Positions 24,070 to 35,762 of a stretch of DNA of 64,000 nucleotides are shown here, piece by piece. The notes under the pieces are model-generated. The model saw nothing but the letters and a program-made list of their open reading frames with translations. It did no database searches and was not told the DNA's origin. This stretch comes from Gymnopus androsaceus JB14 (Eukaryota > Basidiomycota > Agaricomycetes > Agaricales > Omphalotaceae): NCBI GenBank assembly GCA_009733575.1, contig ML769497.1, positions 62,001 to 126,000 on the forward strand, read 5' to 3'. The position numbers and the translations under genes were made by a program. Positions within the stretch are counted from its first letter, which is position 1. Each line of letters begins with the position of its first letter.

Positions 24070-26150
24070 TTAAAAGGAATAAGGTGCTATTCTCCTGATA
24101 CATTTTGGCTGAGGTCTTTCCCATTCATTTCCTGTCTCGGGTTTATCGCCGTCCACTGATTCCTGTGGTAAATTCCCCGCTGCTGGACCTGGCGGAGGAC
24201 CTCCAAAGTAAGGCCAAGTAGGCATGTAGCACATTTCCTATTAGTTTCTATTAGTTATCATTGCCAAGTATAGGTATGTTAGAAGCCCACACTCACTGAA
24301 TCTCCACAGGCAGGACTGCACTTGACCCACATATGCCAATCGAGCCATGCCATAAGTTCATCCAGCTCTCCGAGCCAGCGTTTCCCAAGTGTTCCAAATC
24401 TGTCGCCATGCTCCTGATCCACTGTCCGCCGCACCCAGTACTTTTCATCTAACCCGGCTTCCACGCCTGTAGCCCACATCTTCACCAGGACCCTACAAAT
24501 CTCGGTCGAAGTATCTTGTACCGCTCCCAACAGCAGCTTCTCCGACGCTGTCATCCTTTCAGATACACCCTTGGCAGATGCAATGTACGAAGTATGGCTT
24601 GTACTGCACAGTTTGTATACTGACGACGCCCATGCGAACGTTGCTGGTGAATCATCTCCTGCCGCTACGGGCGGCTTGACGCCATAGGGGATGTATGGAG
24701 TAAGCATGATATTGATCTGCGCAAAAGCCTTCAAGGACCCGATCCTCATCGTCCAAGATCACGGAGGAATCACCACCAGCGGATACTCCGAGCACATACC
24801 GCAAGGCCTCTAGCCGTGACCCAAAGCGTTTAATGACGACTTGGATTAACGTCTGCCAATCAACAGAAGAGCTAGTAGTGTCCAGTAAAGCCTCGCGGAG
24901 CTTCCGATGGAGTGAATCGACATCTTGAGATTCCATTTGTACCAGATCGTATAACCATCTGCCCTTGAGGGCACTCCGAGCGCGCACCAACGATGGTGCA
25001 AGGTCTGGGTCGTAGAAGCTCACTAGGCGAGTGAGGTCGAGCTGGATGCGAGTGTCTCCTGGATATTGATTATACTGCGAGCTCGAGTGCATGAGTTCAA
25101 AGTTTCTGATCGTGACTGCAGGGTTGGGGCCTTGACCACTCCAACTATCGTCCACGGCTTCGGGATCCAGAGGTTCCGAACCATCTGTAGGCGGAGGTTT
25201 TGTGTCACCAGGAGAGGCATTCGCAAGCTGGAGGAATGATACAAGTTCAACGCCTGCTTCAAAGTCACAGAGCATGACTTCACTGGAAGAGAAACGGATG
25301 AGCTAGAATTCAAAATGAGGATATCGTTGGAAGAACGTACAAGTTCATTTCCATCCTAGAACGCGAAATCAGGGAGGTTAGAACTCGGAAAACCAGAGGA
25401 ACGACGACATACCTCACAAACCCATCCAACCCAAACTCCTTGCCCCATTGACAAAGTTGGGCCAACCGCTCCTCCTCACTAAACACCTTGTCTGTCTTTC
25501 TTTCGCCCCAAAGTAACATATCCTGACCATCCATCGATCCTCCATGCATTTTCACGGCGCTACTCCCGTCAAAGTATAGCACCTTCAAAGGCCTGGTTGT
25601 GACGACAGTGATATGCCAACATGGCCGCTTGCAGAATAAGAACGAATGCTCGGGGTCGGTCGCAGTCCATTCTGGGCCTTTGGGATAGTTGGCGTCCGAG
25701 CGACCATGATAAAGGACGGTTCCTAAGGGTACAGTACCGGGTACGATTGTGTGCCCTGGAATGCGTCAACGAGAGATAATTCTTGAGAGCAAAATCATAC
25801 AGACCATTTCGGTAACGTGCATTAGGCCAATGCTGCAGTAACGAGCTGACACTTTGGAATATGAGATGTCCAGTAGCGTTCTCTGATGGCGGAACGTTGA
25901 TATCCCATTCTCGCGCGGTGCTAAGGAAGCGCTGTTGTTCCACAAACTCTGACCGCACGAGCACAGGATATTTGGAGAGAGTAGCCCAAGCAGCAAAACA
26001 GACCGCTAGGACAGTTCCAACGAACTGGAGGGGAGTCATGGAAAGACCGTAGGAGAATCGACGGAGAATTGAGGACGGATTTCTCCTGTGTCTTGGACGG
26101 CAATTAAGTACGTCGAGGGTATCAATAACCACTGAATGAGAGAAAGTCAA
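24070..26150 (-). CDS. Conserved fungal single-pass membrane protein of unknown function
   Basis: The N-terminus is basic, ending NPSSILRRFSYG, and precedes one hydrophobic helix (TPLQFVGTVLAVCFAAW), so a type II membrane topology is likely. The luminal part has strongly patterned motifs: GHLIFQSVSSLLQHWPN, then HTIVPGTVPLGTVLYHGR, GPEWTATDPEHSFLFC, CWHITVVTTRPLKVLYFDG, WGKEFGLDGFVRMEMN and EVMLCDFEAGVELVSFL. A long helical C-terminal half follows, with a final exon EMCYMPTWPYFGGPPPG ending at 24070. Introns are short and in phase (for example NG/HTIVPG). I recognise this as a protein conserved across Agaricomycetes but know of no assigned enzyme or pathway. The H-T-I-V-P-G to FDG block may form a catalytic or binding fold; that is inference only. 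The exact start codon is uncertain. Confidence 0.7.
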
Positions 26151-28232
26151 GGCACTGGATTAATATAGATCTCGCGCACACACCTTAAATGTGTCGCTTG
26201 ATCATGACCCAGCTTCCGAGGAAACTGGCGCCGTTCAAGGTGAATGTCGGATTATTCCCGGAATGGCAGAACTGGGTATACATCGGAGTTTTCCCGTGGT
26301 TTATAGAGCCTGGACAATTCTCATGAGCGACGGCGGTGATCAATAAATTGGAAAGCTTTCACATGAGATATAGGAGAAGCCTCGCCTATTCCTTTAGTTT
26401 TGAATACAGATCTGCTCTCACCAGGCGAAAGACGGGGTTGACCTTCCAAGCAATAGAGTCAACGAGGCCTTCCATTGCTGCTGGAAGAGGGAGTTGAACT
26501 TACTAGCTGGTTCGTCTTGCATTCAAACTGATTTTGAATGCAAGTTGGGACAACACGTGTCTGCGATATTTCAGGAAACAACCAACTTGTGAGTATATTT
26601 GCAGAAATTTCTGCTCATTGTGCAAGCTCTGGACAGGTGTTAGTAGGTGTTAGTCGAGTATAGGGACAGAGTTGTTCTGTGAACGCACCATAGCCTATCA
26701 ATCACTCTGCAAACAGTTTTCGCTTCTCCCTTGTCTACTGTTTTCCAGTCTTATTCTTCTATAGATTTTTCTTTTTGCGGATATCGCGATAGGACTAGAC
26801 TCGAGTGCTTCAATTTCTGGATGCACGAATCTATCATACAGCAGCGAAGTTCTGGATATTTTAACAAGTAGCATGATCTGGAAAAGGAGTCTATCAGCAT
26901 GAGAAGTGTATATCGTATAGCCTCCGATTACCATCTTGCGCACCTTTGTTTTCGCAGAAACCGACTGGACAGTGGTTGGACAGAAATGAAAAGAGCGAAG
27001 AAGCGCTGGATTTAAGCGCTTAACAAGCGCCATCCGGTCAAAGCTGATTCTCACGTACTCAAAATGGCATATCCATAACTCGTCACTTATACACATGTCA
27101 TCCAACTAGAATACAATGAAAACTAATGGAATATATCCTATCACATCCCCGGAACTTATGGTATCTGTGGCTCACTGCCACGTGTTGTTGTGCTGGCTGG
27201 TACCGAGCCCCGGCGTCGCGCCGTCGCCCAAATGTAACCACTCTCGTTTGCCTTTCGGCCGCTGCTCATTCTTATCACCTCTGATATTGATAGCCACCTT
27301 TTAAGCTGTTATATCGAGCTCAAGGCCTATGCATGCCAAGGCAAGGAATTTTTATTGTGATTGGCCTTCCAAGTCTACCATGTTATCAACCCTTGAGATT
27401 TTTGCGAGTTTCTGTCGTCTCAGGACATTTCTTTATTTGTTGAATTGGGATATCGGAAGGGACCTCACTTCATCATCAATGGCTCCGCTACATTAAGATC
27501 TTGCCCATCATTCATTAATAGCTTCTAGCCTGCAGGCTTCAGATTAAGTACTTATGTACAAAACTTAGCTCCAGGCTTGCCTAGTTAATGTCCGAGTGAA
27601 TGTACTGTCACCCATTGATGATGAGGAAAATATACTGATCCGGTGGCTCGAGGGTCATGAAACTAAGAGCCCATGATCGTAAAGAAAAGGAAGTCTTCAG
27701 TCGTCTTTCAGTACACGCAGTAGTCACACTTATGCAAGCGACGAAAAGAAGAGCTTGTTGATTTTTAAGTATTCATCCGAGCCCCAGTTGTGGATGCAAC
27801 TCTAACCTGGAGGAGCATGTACAAAGAAAAACTATGTGCAGGATCTTTTCCTGTGTCTCTTACTTACTCTGCTCAGGATATGGCTAGGATATGGATTAAA
27901 TTTGCGACCGCGACTGCCACCTTTAAATACGGAACCAGGGCTCAGAGCCTTGAGACTTTGAGACTTTTATATCGCGCTTGTGTCTTCTTCACAGCGATAG
28001 TACGACCAATGTGGATAGTATCTAGCTCCTGTCATTTTAATTTGTGAGCAAAAAGCTACGACTGCTGGAGGAAAGGTCGGCAAATCCCGACGACTTACCT
28101 AAGTTCACGTCGCGATCGAGGCACGTGGGCCTGTTTGCGCGCCAACACGTACGCGCGGTACACGTGCTGTCCAACTTGATTATAAGCGGACTTTTTCGTT
28201 CACCTCTTCTTTCCTACCTCCGAGCTCGATAT
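26151..28232. other. Intergenic stretch, no gene recognised
   Basis: A 135-codon minus frame at 26698-27105 has no recognisable motif and no splice context that extends it. The right end should contain the homeobox gene promoter. Confidence 0.35.
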
Positions 28233-29062
28233 ATGTCGTCTAAAGTCTTTCTCTCGTTCTTCCTCTACGACTAGCCTCGAGTCTACCGACGATGCTGAGA
28301 GCATTTCCAACTCACGACGAACTCGGAACCGTTTCAACAGCATTCAGCTTATGATGCTCGAAAATTTGTTTCACCATAACTCGCATCCTTCGAGGCAGGA
28401 AGCGTGACACTATAGCAAAAGCTGGTAACATGTGCGTAGTCTTTTTCCCAGCATTTACATCTGACTTACGCGTCGCTCCAGGGAAACCAAGTCGGTTACA
28501 ATTTGGTTCCAAAACAAACGCCAAATTGAAAGGAAAAGCCCGAAACCAATTTCTTCCTCTCGCCGTTCATCGTTAGCCTCAGCGCCCTATATCGGTGCGC
28601 CTGCACCCGTCAAAATCGTTGGCCGCCCGGCCGTCGCTCGACGACATTGCTTCGCGTTCCGAATTTCGGCAATACACCCCTCATACTCCTACGCGCCAAC
28701 GTGATCCAACTCGTCCTATTTGGGAAGCTATGCCTTCTTCTCCGCTAGCCCCAATGAGCCCACCAGCAAAAGACTTTGTCGAATTTGGAAAGCTCACTCG
28801 GACGCATACTTTGGAATGGGCGTGTGCCAAAAGAAGATTAGTCGTAAAATCAGGTGACAGCGGAGAGGATGAGGATGCTACAATTGTTCTGCAGAAACCT
28901 ATCCTTTCTCGGACTAATTCTAGCGCGAGTACTGCGTCTACGGCGTCGAAAAAGGAAAATAGAGGGAAATGGGGTATTGATTCGGTCGGGAACGTCTATC
29001 CAGATGTCGAGGAGGATACACTCAAGGCTGCGTTGGCATTATGTGGCCTTGGAAGAGGTTGA
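28233..29062 (+). CDS. Homeodomain transcription factor
   Basis: Two exons are separated by a 50-nt intron (28432-28481). The homeodomain runs from RRTRNRFNSIQLMMLENLF, through HNSHPSRQE and TIAKAGNM, to the recognition helix KSVTIWFQNKRQIERK. The invariant W-F-x-N is present, so DNA binding by helix 3 is expected. The tail has conserved-looking segments RPSLDDIASRSEF, MPSSPLAPMSPP and EFGKLTRTHTLEWACA, and ends at 29062. It resembles Agaricomycete hom-type regulators of development rather than the paired HD1/HD2 mating-type genes, since no partner homeobox gene is adjacent. Three one-base excesses break the frame: a T in the TTT near 28245, a G after CAGGAA (28399-28401) and an A in the AAAA near 28615. 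Confidence 0.75.
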
Positions 29063-31105
29063 TTTCATGAATCTGTATGATCTATAAAAAATTTTTATGA
29101 TTAACTATGTACTGTAGGTACCTTGGAATTCGTTTTGTATTTTGAATCAACAATTTGGTCTCCTTCCCTGAATTACTCCCAGCCACTGGCAGCTCGAAGA
29201 CGTATGAGCTGGATCTGGTTTTCTCTCGAACCTCACCGGCCCTGTGGATGAATGACTGATTTCATCTCCCGTCGTCGAAGCATATATACATATCATGATT
29301 TCGTCTGACTGGGACTGATATAGTCATATACACTCTGTCAGATGGGCTCGTAATCCATTGCTCTTTCCTTCCCGTTGAGTCAGACCTCTCGGACGAACCA
29401 AGAAATATCAGGCTTCCCTTTTTCTTCAACTCTCACCGGCGTCGACTGCTACTTTGATTTGGCAGATTGAGTGGCAGCAGACCCATGATTTTGGAGACTG
29501 CACCCGTGCACGCCAAACTACCCTGCGCAATAACTGTCATCTCTCTCTCTCTGCGTTCATGACGGGGCGCCTTCATCATTGACTCAACTTACCAAATTCA
29601 GTTCAGCCATTCTTCCTCCTCTTAGTACTCCTCTCAGTACTCTAGAGTCTAGACCATGAGCGCTGCATTAAGCTCTGGAGACCTGTGTATTACAGCGTTC
29701 CTTAGACTCGGAAACGCTCGGGCCCTTGTGTTGTCCGGCATCCGAGTCCAATCGCACCACTTCCTACCGCCCTGAAGCTTCAATCCCCGAGCCTCCGACC
29801 TGGACAGGAAGGACGCAAACCACTGCGCAGTGCGATGGACCCTGCTGCCTCACCTGAGAGAGAGAACTTGAAGCACCGAATAGTAAATCAACCCCGATTC
29901 TGAAGTTGTTCTTTCTCCGTTATCTTGAAGTGGCGTTAGCGCGAATAATAAGGATCTCCCAAAAGAATTCACCGCTCCATTTTGCAGCTGATCTGACAGA
30001 GAACCGAATAACAGCCCGAGCCCGAGTCTCTTGTTCTTCCACGAAATGGCGTTAGCGCGAATAGTTCTGTGAGTACCATTCCGGATGGTAGTGATTACTT
30101 TTTAGGTTTTACTGGCCTCTGCCAAACCGTCCAGGTCAATGGGTCTGATTATTTCAATCGGTTGCAGTCCTCGAATCCATTGATACACTTGGCGTGTGTG
30201 TTGGGTATCTTGCATTCATCATCTGATTCTGAAGAGATTACAATCCTCGACTCTGCTCTATTGTCTAAATTAGGCCCCGAGTCGTTACTGTATTACCATC
30301 CGCGCTAGAAGCACAAGCAATATGCTGGTATCAATTGGCATATCTCGTCACAGTAAGTATCATTCATCTCAAATCTGAGCCAATCCTTTGCAGAAACCGG
30401 CGGCAAGAGCCAATACTGTGGAGCTAGTAAGACGTGACCACGATTAAACATTAGTTATATCGTACGGAGAGTGTAACTCGGGCCAGTTCAAAGACTTTTT
30501 GGGGACCTTTCTCGAAGTGCCGTCAGTGTTGGGCGATTACCATTTATGCTTAGCTCTCTTTGATTAACAAACACGCTGCTCTTGTCTCCATGATGCTCCG
30601 AACTATTATACATATATTCTGTGCTTTTTCGAACTGGGCCGTATGAAAACAGACAGCCTTGGAACTTGCAAGAATAATACGTTCCAAACTTCCAGTCTCC
30701 CACCAGAGTGATTGTGACTACGAGATGGGATCGCTGGGTAGCAGTCTGTAGCAGTGGGTCCGGGCTTCTTCCCTCAATGGATACGTACAAGTATTCGAGG
30801 AATTCCATATGGATTTTCTAATAGATTGGCTTACTATACATACTATTCGCGTCTTTGGATTGACGATTAGATCGTGCTAAAATCTTTGCTGCATGTTCAC
30901 AAAATACACCCATATGACTCGCCACATATTCATCATATATTCAACGCGACCAGATACATAAGTAGAACAGGAAAGGATCAGGAAATTTAAACAAGGGACG
31001 GGCTAAGGACCGAAGGACCGAAGACGTAACGCACAAGACTTATCGTAGAAATCGTATGTGTTACATCCGGCTATGAAATCCTCCAAGAAGAATTACTTCT
31101 CAGAG
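29063..31105. other. Intergenic stretch with short direct repeats
   Basis: No gene was recognised. Repeated motifs include TGGCGTTAGCGCGAATA (two copies 116 bases apart) and several CCGAGTC/CCCGAG blocks, suggesting decayed repeats. Confidence 0.35.
29931..30063 (+). repeat. Pair of 17-bp direct repeats
   Basis: TGGCGTTAGCGCGAATA occurs at 29931-29947 and 30047-30063. Looser similarity extends upstream (TTGTTCTT...AA(G/A)). Confidence 0.7.
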
Positions 31106-32306
31106 CTACCCGCTGGAGTAAAAACAGAATGACCATGATATAATAGAGGAGAAATCCCCGCCATCCCAGTCTACTGCCGATGTCATTCCAATTCGTGATG
31201 CATCGAAATGGTTGCTGCGTATCAAAGACGTCCCGCCAATAGCGCATTTATGATTTACCTGATTCGATCTACTGAATGATGCCGAAGCCATTGGAGTATT
31301 GCTCATCCAACCTGCACCTTGTGATGTTGCAGGTTGGAAAAGGCGAAGCTACTAGGCCATGCGGCGTTCCGTAGCTCTCTAAGCTCATTTTTCTTAAGTA
31401 ATTCGTGGCGCCGCTGTTAGAACGTAGTCGAAGGTAAAATATGGCAAGGGTTGCGATGATGGAAAAACAACAACAGCACGCCGACAATGCCCCCTACAAT
31501 AGCGGCGGTATCTGAACCGTGACTAAGATTGGAGATGATGATTTTTCAGTTCTTTGTCAGAAGAAATAAAAAATCGTGCACCTGGATGGAAGGGTATGAT
31601 TTGCTGAAGTTGAAGGTGATAGCAAGGATGGGCCCGTGCTGGACGCCGTGGTTGCCTGTAGCGCTGGGTGCTGCCAGTGTACTTGCGCTGGAAGATGCTG
31701 GACTCGGAGTCGCTGGAAAAGATGTTCCTAGAAATCTGCGCGAGAGTTGAACTTCAGTTTGGGATGAATGCTACATGTGAGTCGTTGAGGTCAGTAGCTG
31801 CCACTTCTTCAGGACTAAGGACGAATGAACGAAGGGCTAATGTAAAACGTATTCGTGGTCGCAGTGCTATAAATCAGAGAGATTATTCGTCTGGACTTAT
31901 TCTTGAATCCAAAGGAAATCATGCCACGAGCTCTGGAATGATTGCACATATGATGAAGGGACTAGGAAAACATACTTATAATCTTCCAATAATAGACACC
32001 AAATCGAGAACGTACTCCCAAGGCTGTGACCACCAACCAGTTTCCTGAGGATCAAGCGACTCCCCTGCAGTCCCACTTGCATTCATAAAGTGTAACCGCC
32101 TGCAAATTCACCCGGTGGTGCATTCACGTCTGCCATATTTCGGGTTCTAACGAGAAGACTGTTGGAACACTAACATCTCGTTGCCAGTATACAGGGAAAG
32201 ATACGTCCGCGAGGGGGTCGGTATGGATAGCGATCGAGAAAGCCAGGGCATGAAGGGTATGAAGAAGCACTATGAACGCAGCTGGCAAACACCAACAAAA
32301 CGACAT
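31106..32306 (-). CDS. Secreted/single-pass membrane protein with Ser/Thr-rich stalk
   Basis: The ATG at 32306 opens a signal peptide (MSFCWCLPAAFIVLLHTLHA). It is followed by an ectodomain piece FPVYWQRDVSVPTVFSLEP, like the TVxW-R-x-x-x-x-PT-x-F beta-sandwich start common in basidiomycete surface proteins. Further along are Ser/Thr-rich segments (TPSPASSSASTLAAPSATG; SLLSPSTSANHTLPS) and a glycine-rich helix SDTAAIVGGIVGVLLLFF, the usual single membrane span of such sensors. Exon joins were not all resolved. The frame changes by one base inside the Ser/Thr stalk near 31670. The protein would sit in the plasma membrane or wall with its N-terminus outside. No enzymatic domain is visible. Confidence 0.5.
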
Positions 32307-33587
32307 TGCAGCACAGAAAGGATGCCAAGGTCCAAGGGCTTTCGACCCGCGCTTCGTCCTCCCAGATAGCTGAAGGGAAAGGACGGAGAAACGCACTGGA
32401 ACGATCTTAACAACGTGCCAGGACTGTCAAAACCACCTAGCGTGCAATAAATTGTTCAATGAATTTAATTGTTTAATTGGCGCGATTTTAAGGTCCTGCC
32501 CTTACACAGGCTTGAAGAGTTGAATTAGAACAAAATGATTGTGAAGGACCAAGATGTAGGAGTCGTATGATCATTTCCTCAGCATCTCGAGCATGCGAAG
32601 AAGAGAGCTATGGGTATGGCCGTTGTAATTTATCGCTGTACAATTGAAAAGGATCGGAGGTGAGGGAAAACTGCTACTATGTAGCCACGACTTCACGGTA
32701 CCTGTACAAAGGGAGGCTTGATTTTCGGGGATGAATCTTCAGATATTGCTAAAAAAAATTAAGTATTTACCTCGGGGACAGGCTCACGGAGCTACTGCAC
32801 ACGTCCAGGGCTCATCAATATTGTGCCCTGGACAGAGGATTCACCGGATATTCACCGCTTTAACCGACTGAGAACCAGGCCACACACACACGCTATCATG
32901 ATCTATGTAATTAGCATACAGCTTCCGATGGACAGAATCAAGGCTGAACATGATCTTCAATGAACCTGGACCTGAACCCGCATTCTGGAATGTAAATGCT
33001 ATCGAGTAAAAATAGGTTCTTATATGGTGGCGATAAATGAACAGCCTGGCTGCAAGTTGAGAAGTTGTTTTTCTATTTCAATCGCGATTCGTGAATGATC
33101 CACATACTGGTCGATCCATGGCAGTAAGTTTAATCCACTGTAAGTTCTATACGTCAAAATTAGATCTCACAAAGCTAAAGCTCATACCGTTTCCAAGAAC
33201 ATCACAATCGACTATTCATTGCAGTGGTGAATCAACTTTCGAAAACATGACTCAAAACAAACTATGGGCCTAATAATATACGTTCAAATCTAATCTTTAA
33301 ACCTGTGACTTCGACAAGCTGTGCCAACCTGCGTGAACCAACTGAACCAACATTCGAATGTCCCACAGCGGTGTTGGGCGGCGCGGGGGGAATAAGGTTT
33401 GGAGAATGATCCCACTAAGTTCAAGGTTCTGAACCAAAGATCTGGTAAGGCTCATCGGCTTGATTTTTATTTGTTCCGTAAATCCCAAAACACTCAGTAT
33501 ATGGACGCTGGACGAGCGACCATGAACATATACATACCACGAAACAAACTATTCATTTTGTCAAAACAAGGTCTGAATGAAATAGCT
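32307..33587. other. Intergenic stretch with a perfect hairpin
   Basis: GTCCAGGGC (32803-32811) and GCCCTGGAC (32825-32833) form a 9-bp perfect stem with a 13-nt loop. No gene was recognised. Confidence 0.4.
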
Positions 33588-34860
33588 TCAGTTTTTCTTC
33601 CTCCCCTTCCTACCTCCCACCTTGGCGATGCAAAGTGGACAGTACCACTTGATAGTATCCGGAGGAGGCTCCGTTATCCCAACACATTCCAGATGGAACT
33701 TGGATAGTTGGCGTGAGTTTAGATATCCAGCATGTGAGCAAGAGTACTCACCCATTCGTAGGGGCATGCGGAATTGTTATCGCAGGCAATCATCTATGTG
33801 AGTTGTAAAAATACATCAGCACCTGCAATGAACACATTACACGGAGCATGCGTACATCTCCGGCACTTGGTTTTTGACAGAAGCAATATAGTTTATGGTC
33901 GTCATCTTCATCATCGACCTCCGCCTCTTCGATTTCAGGTTCTTCTTCTTCCTCGGTATCCTCAATGACATTTCGACGAGGCGCAGGGTAGCTCTGCCTT
34001 GAGAGGCGAGAGCGCGTATGAGACGCCGTCTTTGTTGCTGGCGCTGCAGGAGAAATAGAACGACTAGGCGGAAGCTTGATCGACGGTGAGCCAGAAACAG
34101 CGATTTTACGTTCTGTACACACGATGATCAATGAGATTAGATAAGTATTGAAAGGGAATCACGTACTTTTTGGAGGTGGAGCAGGTGTAGGCGTATTAAC
34201 CACTGACTGACGACTCTCTGCCGACACGGATGGAATGAGGGCTTGCCTCAGACTATCGCCAATTGAAGCCGCAGGAAGAGAAACCGAACTGGTTCCGGTC
34301 GCCCCAGTCACGGACGGAGACGCAGACACACTCCTGCCTCGGGTTACCTCTGAAGGTATTTCACCTTGTAGGACTCGAGCACGGTTAAGGTCGACGTCCA
34401 GACGCGTACATGTCCGGGTTATAAGGCCAACGACTCGCTCAGCGAGAGCAAGCTTGTCTATGGAAAGCTGCTCAATCTCCGCATACAACTGGTTGATTTT
34501 TGCAGGCAGATGTCCTATGGGTTTTGTAGGGGAAGACGGCGAGCCAGAGTTGGCGCTAGTTTTGGCTCCGCGCAGCGTGTGCCGAATCCAGCGTGCACTG
34601 TCAGAGTCAATCTGATATTGTAGTTCTACAAGAAACAATTGATGAGATTGGCAGAAAATCAGAGAAGCTCCCCTACCCTGCGCTCGAGATTCTTTATGCT
34701 TAATTTCTTCCAAGATATGCCTTATTTCGTTAGGTATATTGTCGAGACCTGTCAAACGCACCGTAAGTCTTCAATCGACTTACGACAGTGGTGACCAACT
34801 GTAGACAAATTCAATAGCGATATTTGACGCATCTTCTAAACTTTGAGCCGACACACTCAT
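33588..34860 (-). CDS. ING-family PHD-finger chromatin protein
   Basis: The N-terminal ING domain begins at ATG 34860 (MSVSAQSLEDASNIAIEF) and continues LDNIPNEIRHILEEIKHKE, the hallmark segment that docks histone acetyltransferase or deacetylase complexes. A coiled region, a Ser/Pro-rich linker and an acidic tract EEEEEPEIEEAEVDDEDDD follow. The C-terminal PHD finger is LYCFCQKPSAGD, MIACDN, CPYEW, FHLECVGITEPPP, KWYCPLC, giving the Cys4-His-Cys3 zinc pattern that reads H3K4 methylation in Yng2/Pho23-type proteins. A basic tail ends at 33588. The join between the first exon and LDNIP could not be phased with certainty. By homology it acts in the nucleus within NuA4-like or Rpd3-like complexes; which one cannot be told here. 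Confidence 0.85.
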
Positions 34861-35762
34861 TCGAAGGTCGCGAATAAACGTAGATCGTCGTGGACGAGGA
34901 GGACGAGACGCACATCATTTTTGATCGGTGATTAAATTACGGGCCGGTTATACCGGTCCTCATCGCGACTACCAGAGAAATCGACACGGAGCTCCAACCT
35001 TCTACCCACAACCTTCTACCCATATTTTGGAAAATAGCTATATATAATAAAGATAATTTTTCCTACTTCGGACAGTTTTTTAAAGAGATATGTACGTTAA
35101 TAGCAACACTGCAAAGATGGTATATGTGATCTTGTACTAATGATACGGTAGTGTATGATGCGTGCAACTGAGTAATGAGTGAATTCCGTTATTTTTAACG
35201 AGTATCCGATGGGTGCCAACCTTAAAGGTTCCTATAGGAGTACATATAAAGATGAAGCGGGGTGAAACATAATCGAAAGAGTGAGCGGAGTCCAAGTCCT
35301 ATGGCATGCAAAAAGAGCCAGTGGCAATGGAAGAAAGAAAATCATGGCAGTTGATGATCGTGGAGCGGAGCGGCGACAGAGAGGAGAGAGAAAGAGAGTG
35401 AGATAATTGAAAGCAGTTGGGGTTTAGATCGAGTCCATTCCCGACGTCAGCAGATAATGCGTATTTGTGCCAGGTGCTAATGGAGAGTATGCGTAGAGAA
35501 AAGTCTAAAATAAAGCATGAAATGCATAAATTGAATAACGATAAAGAATAAAAGGGATAGAAGACTCTCAGAAAAGTGGTGAAATGGCGAGTGACATAGA
35601 ATAAAAACCAGAACGAGACCATGTGTAGAAAAAACATTCCAATCCAAATCCGAAAAGGCAATGATAGAGTGAAACAAACCTAATCCTTAAACATCACAGA
35701 TATGTGAAATAACCTAAACTGAAAGTATCCGTATCCAGCAACGCGCTCGTCGCGACGCCGTT
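34861..35762. other. Intergenic region
   Basis: It holds the ING gene promoter and the 3' flank of the C2H2 gene. It is AT-rich and no exon was recognised. Confidence 0.4.

Noticed and set aside
26698..27105. 135-codon minus-strand frame
   Set aside because: No recognisable domain, no neighbouring exons, and composition like the surrounding non-coding DNA.
32803..32833. 9-bp perfect hairpin
   Set aside because: Isolated, without flanking repeats or a gene end to terminate; expected by chance in a window this size.
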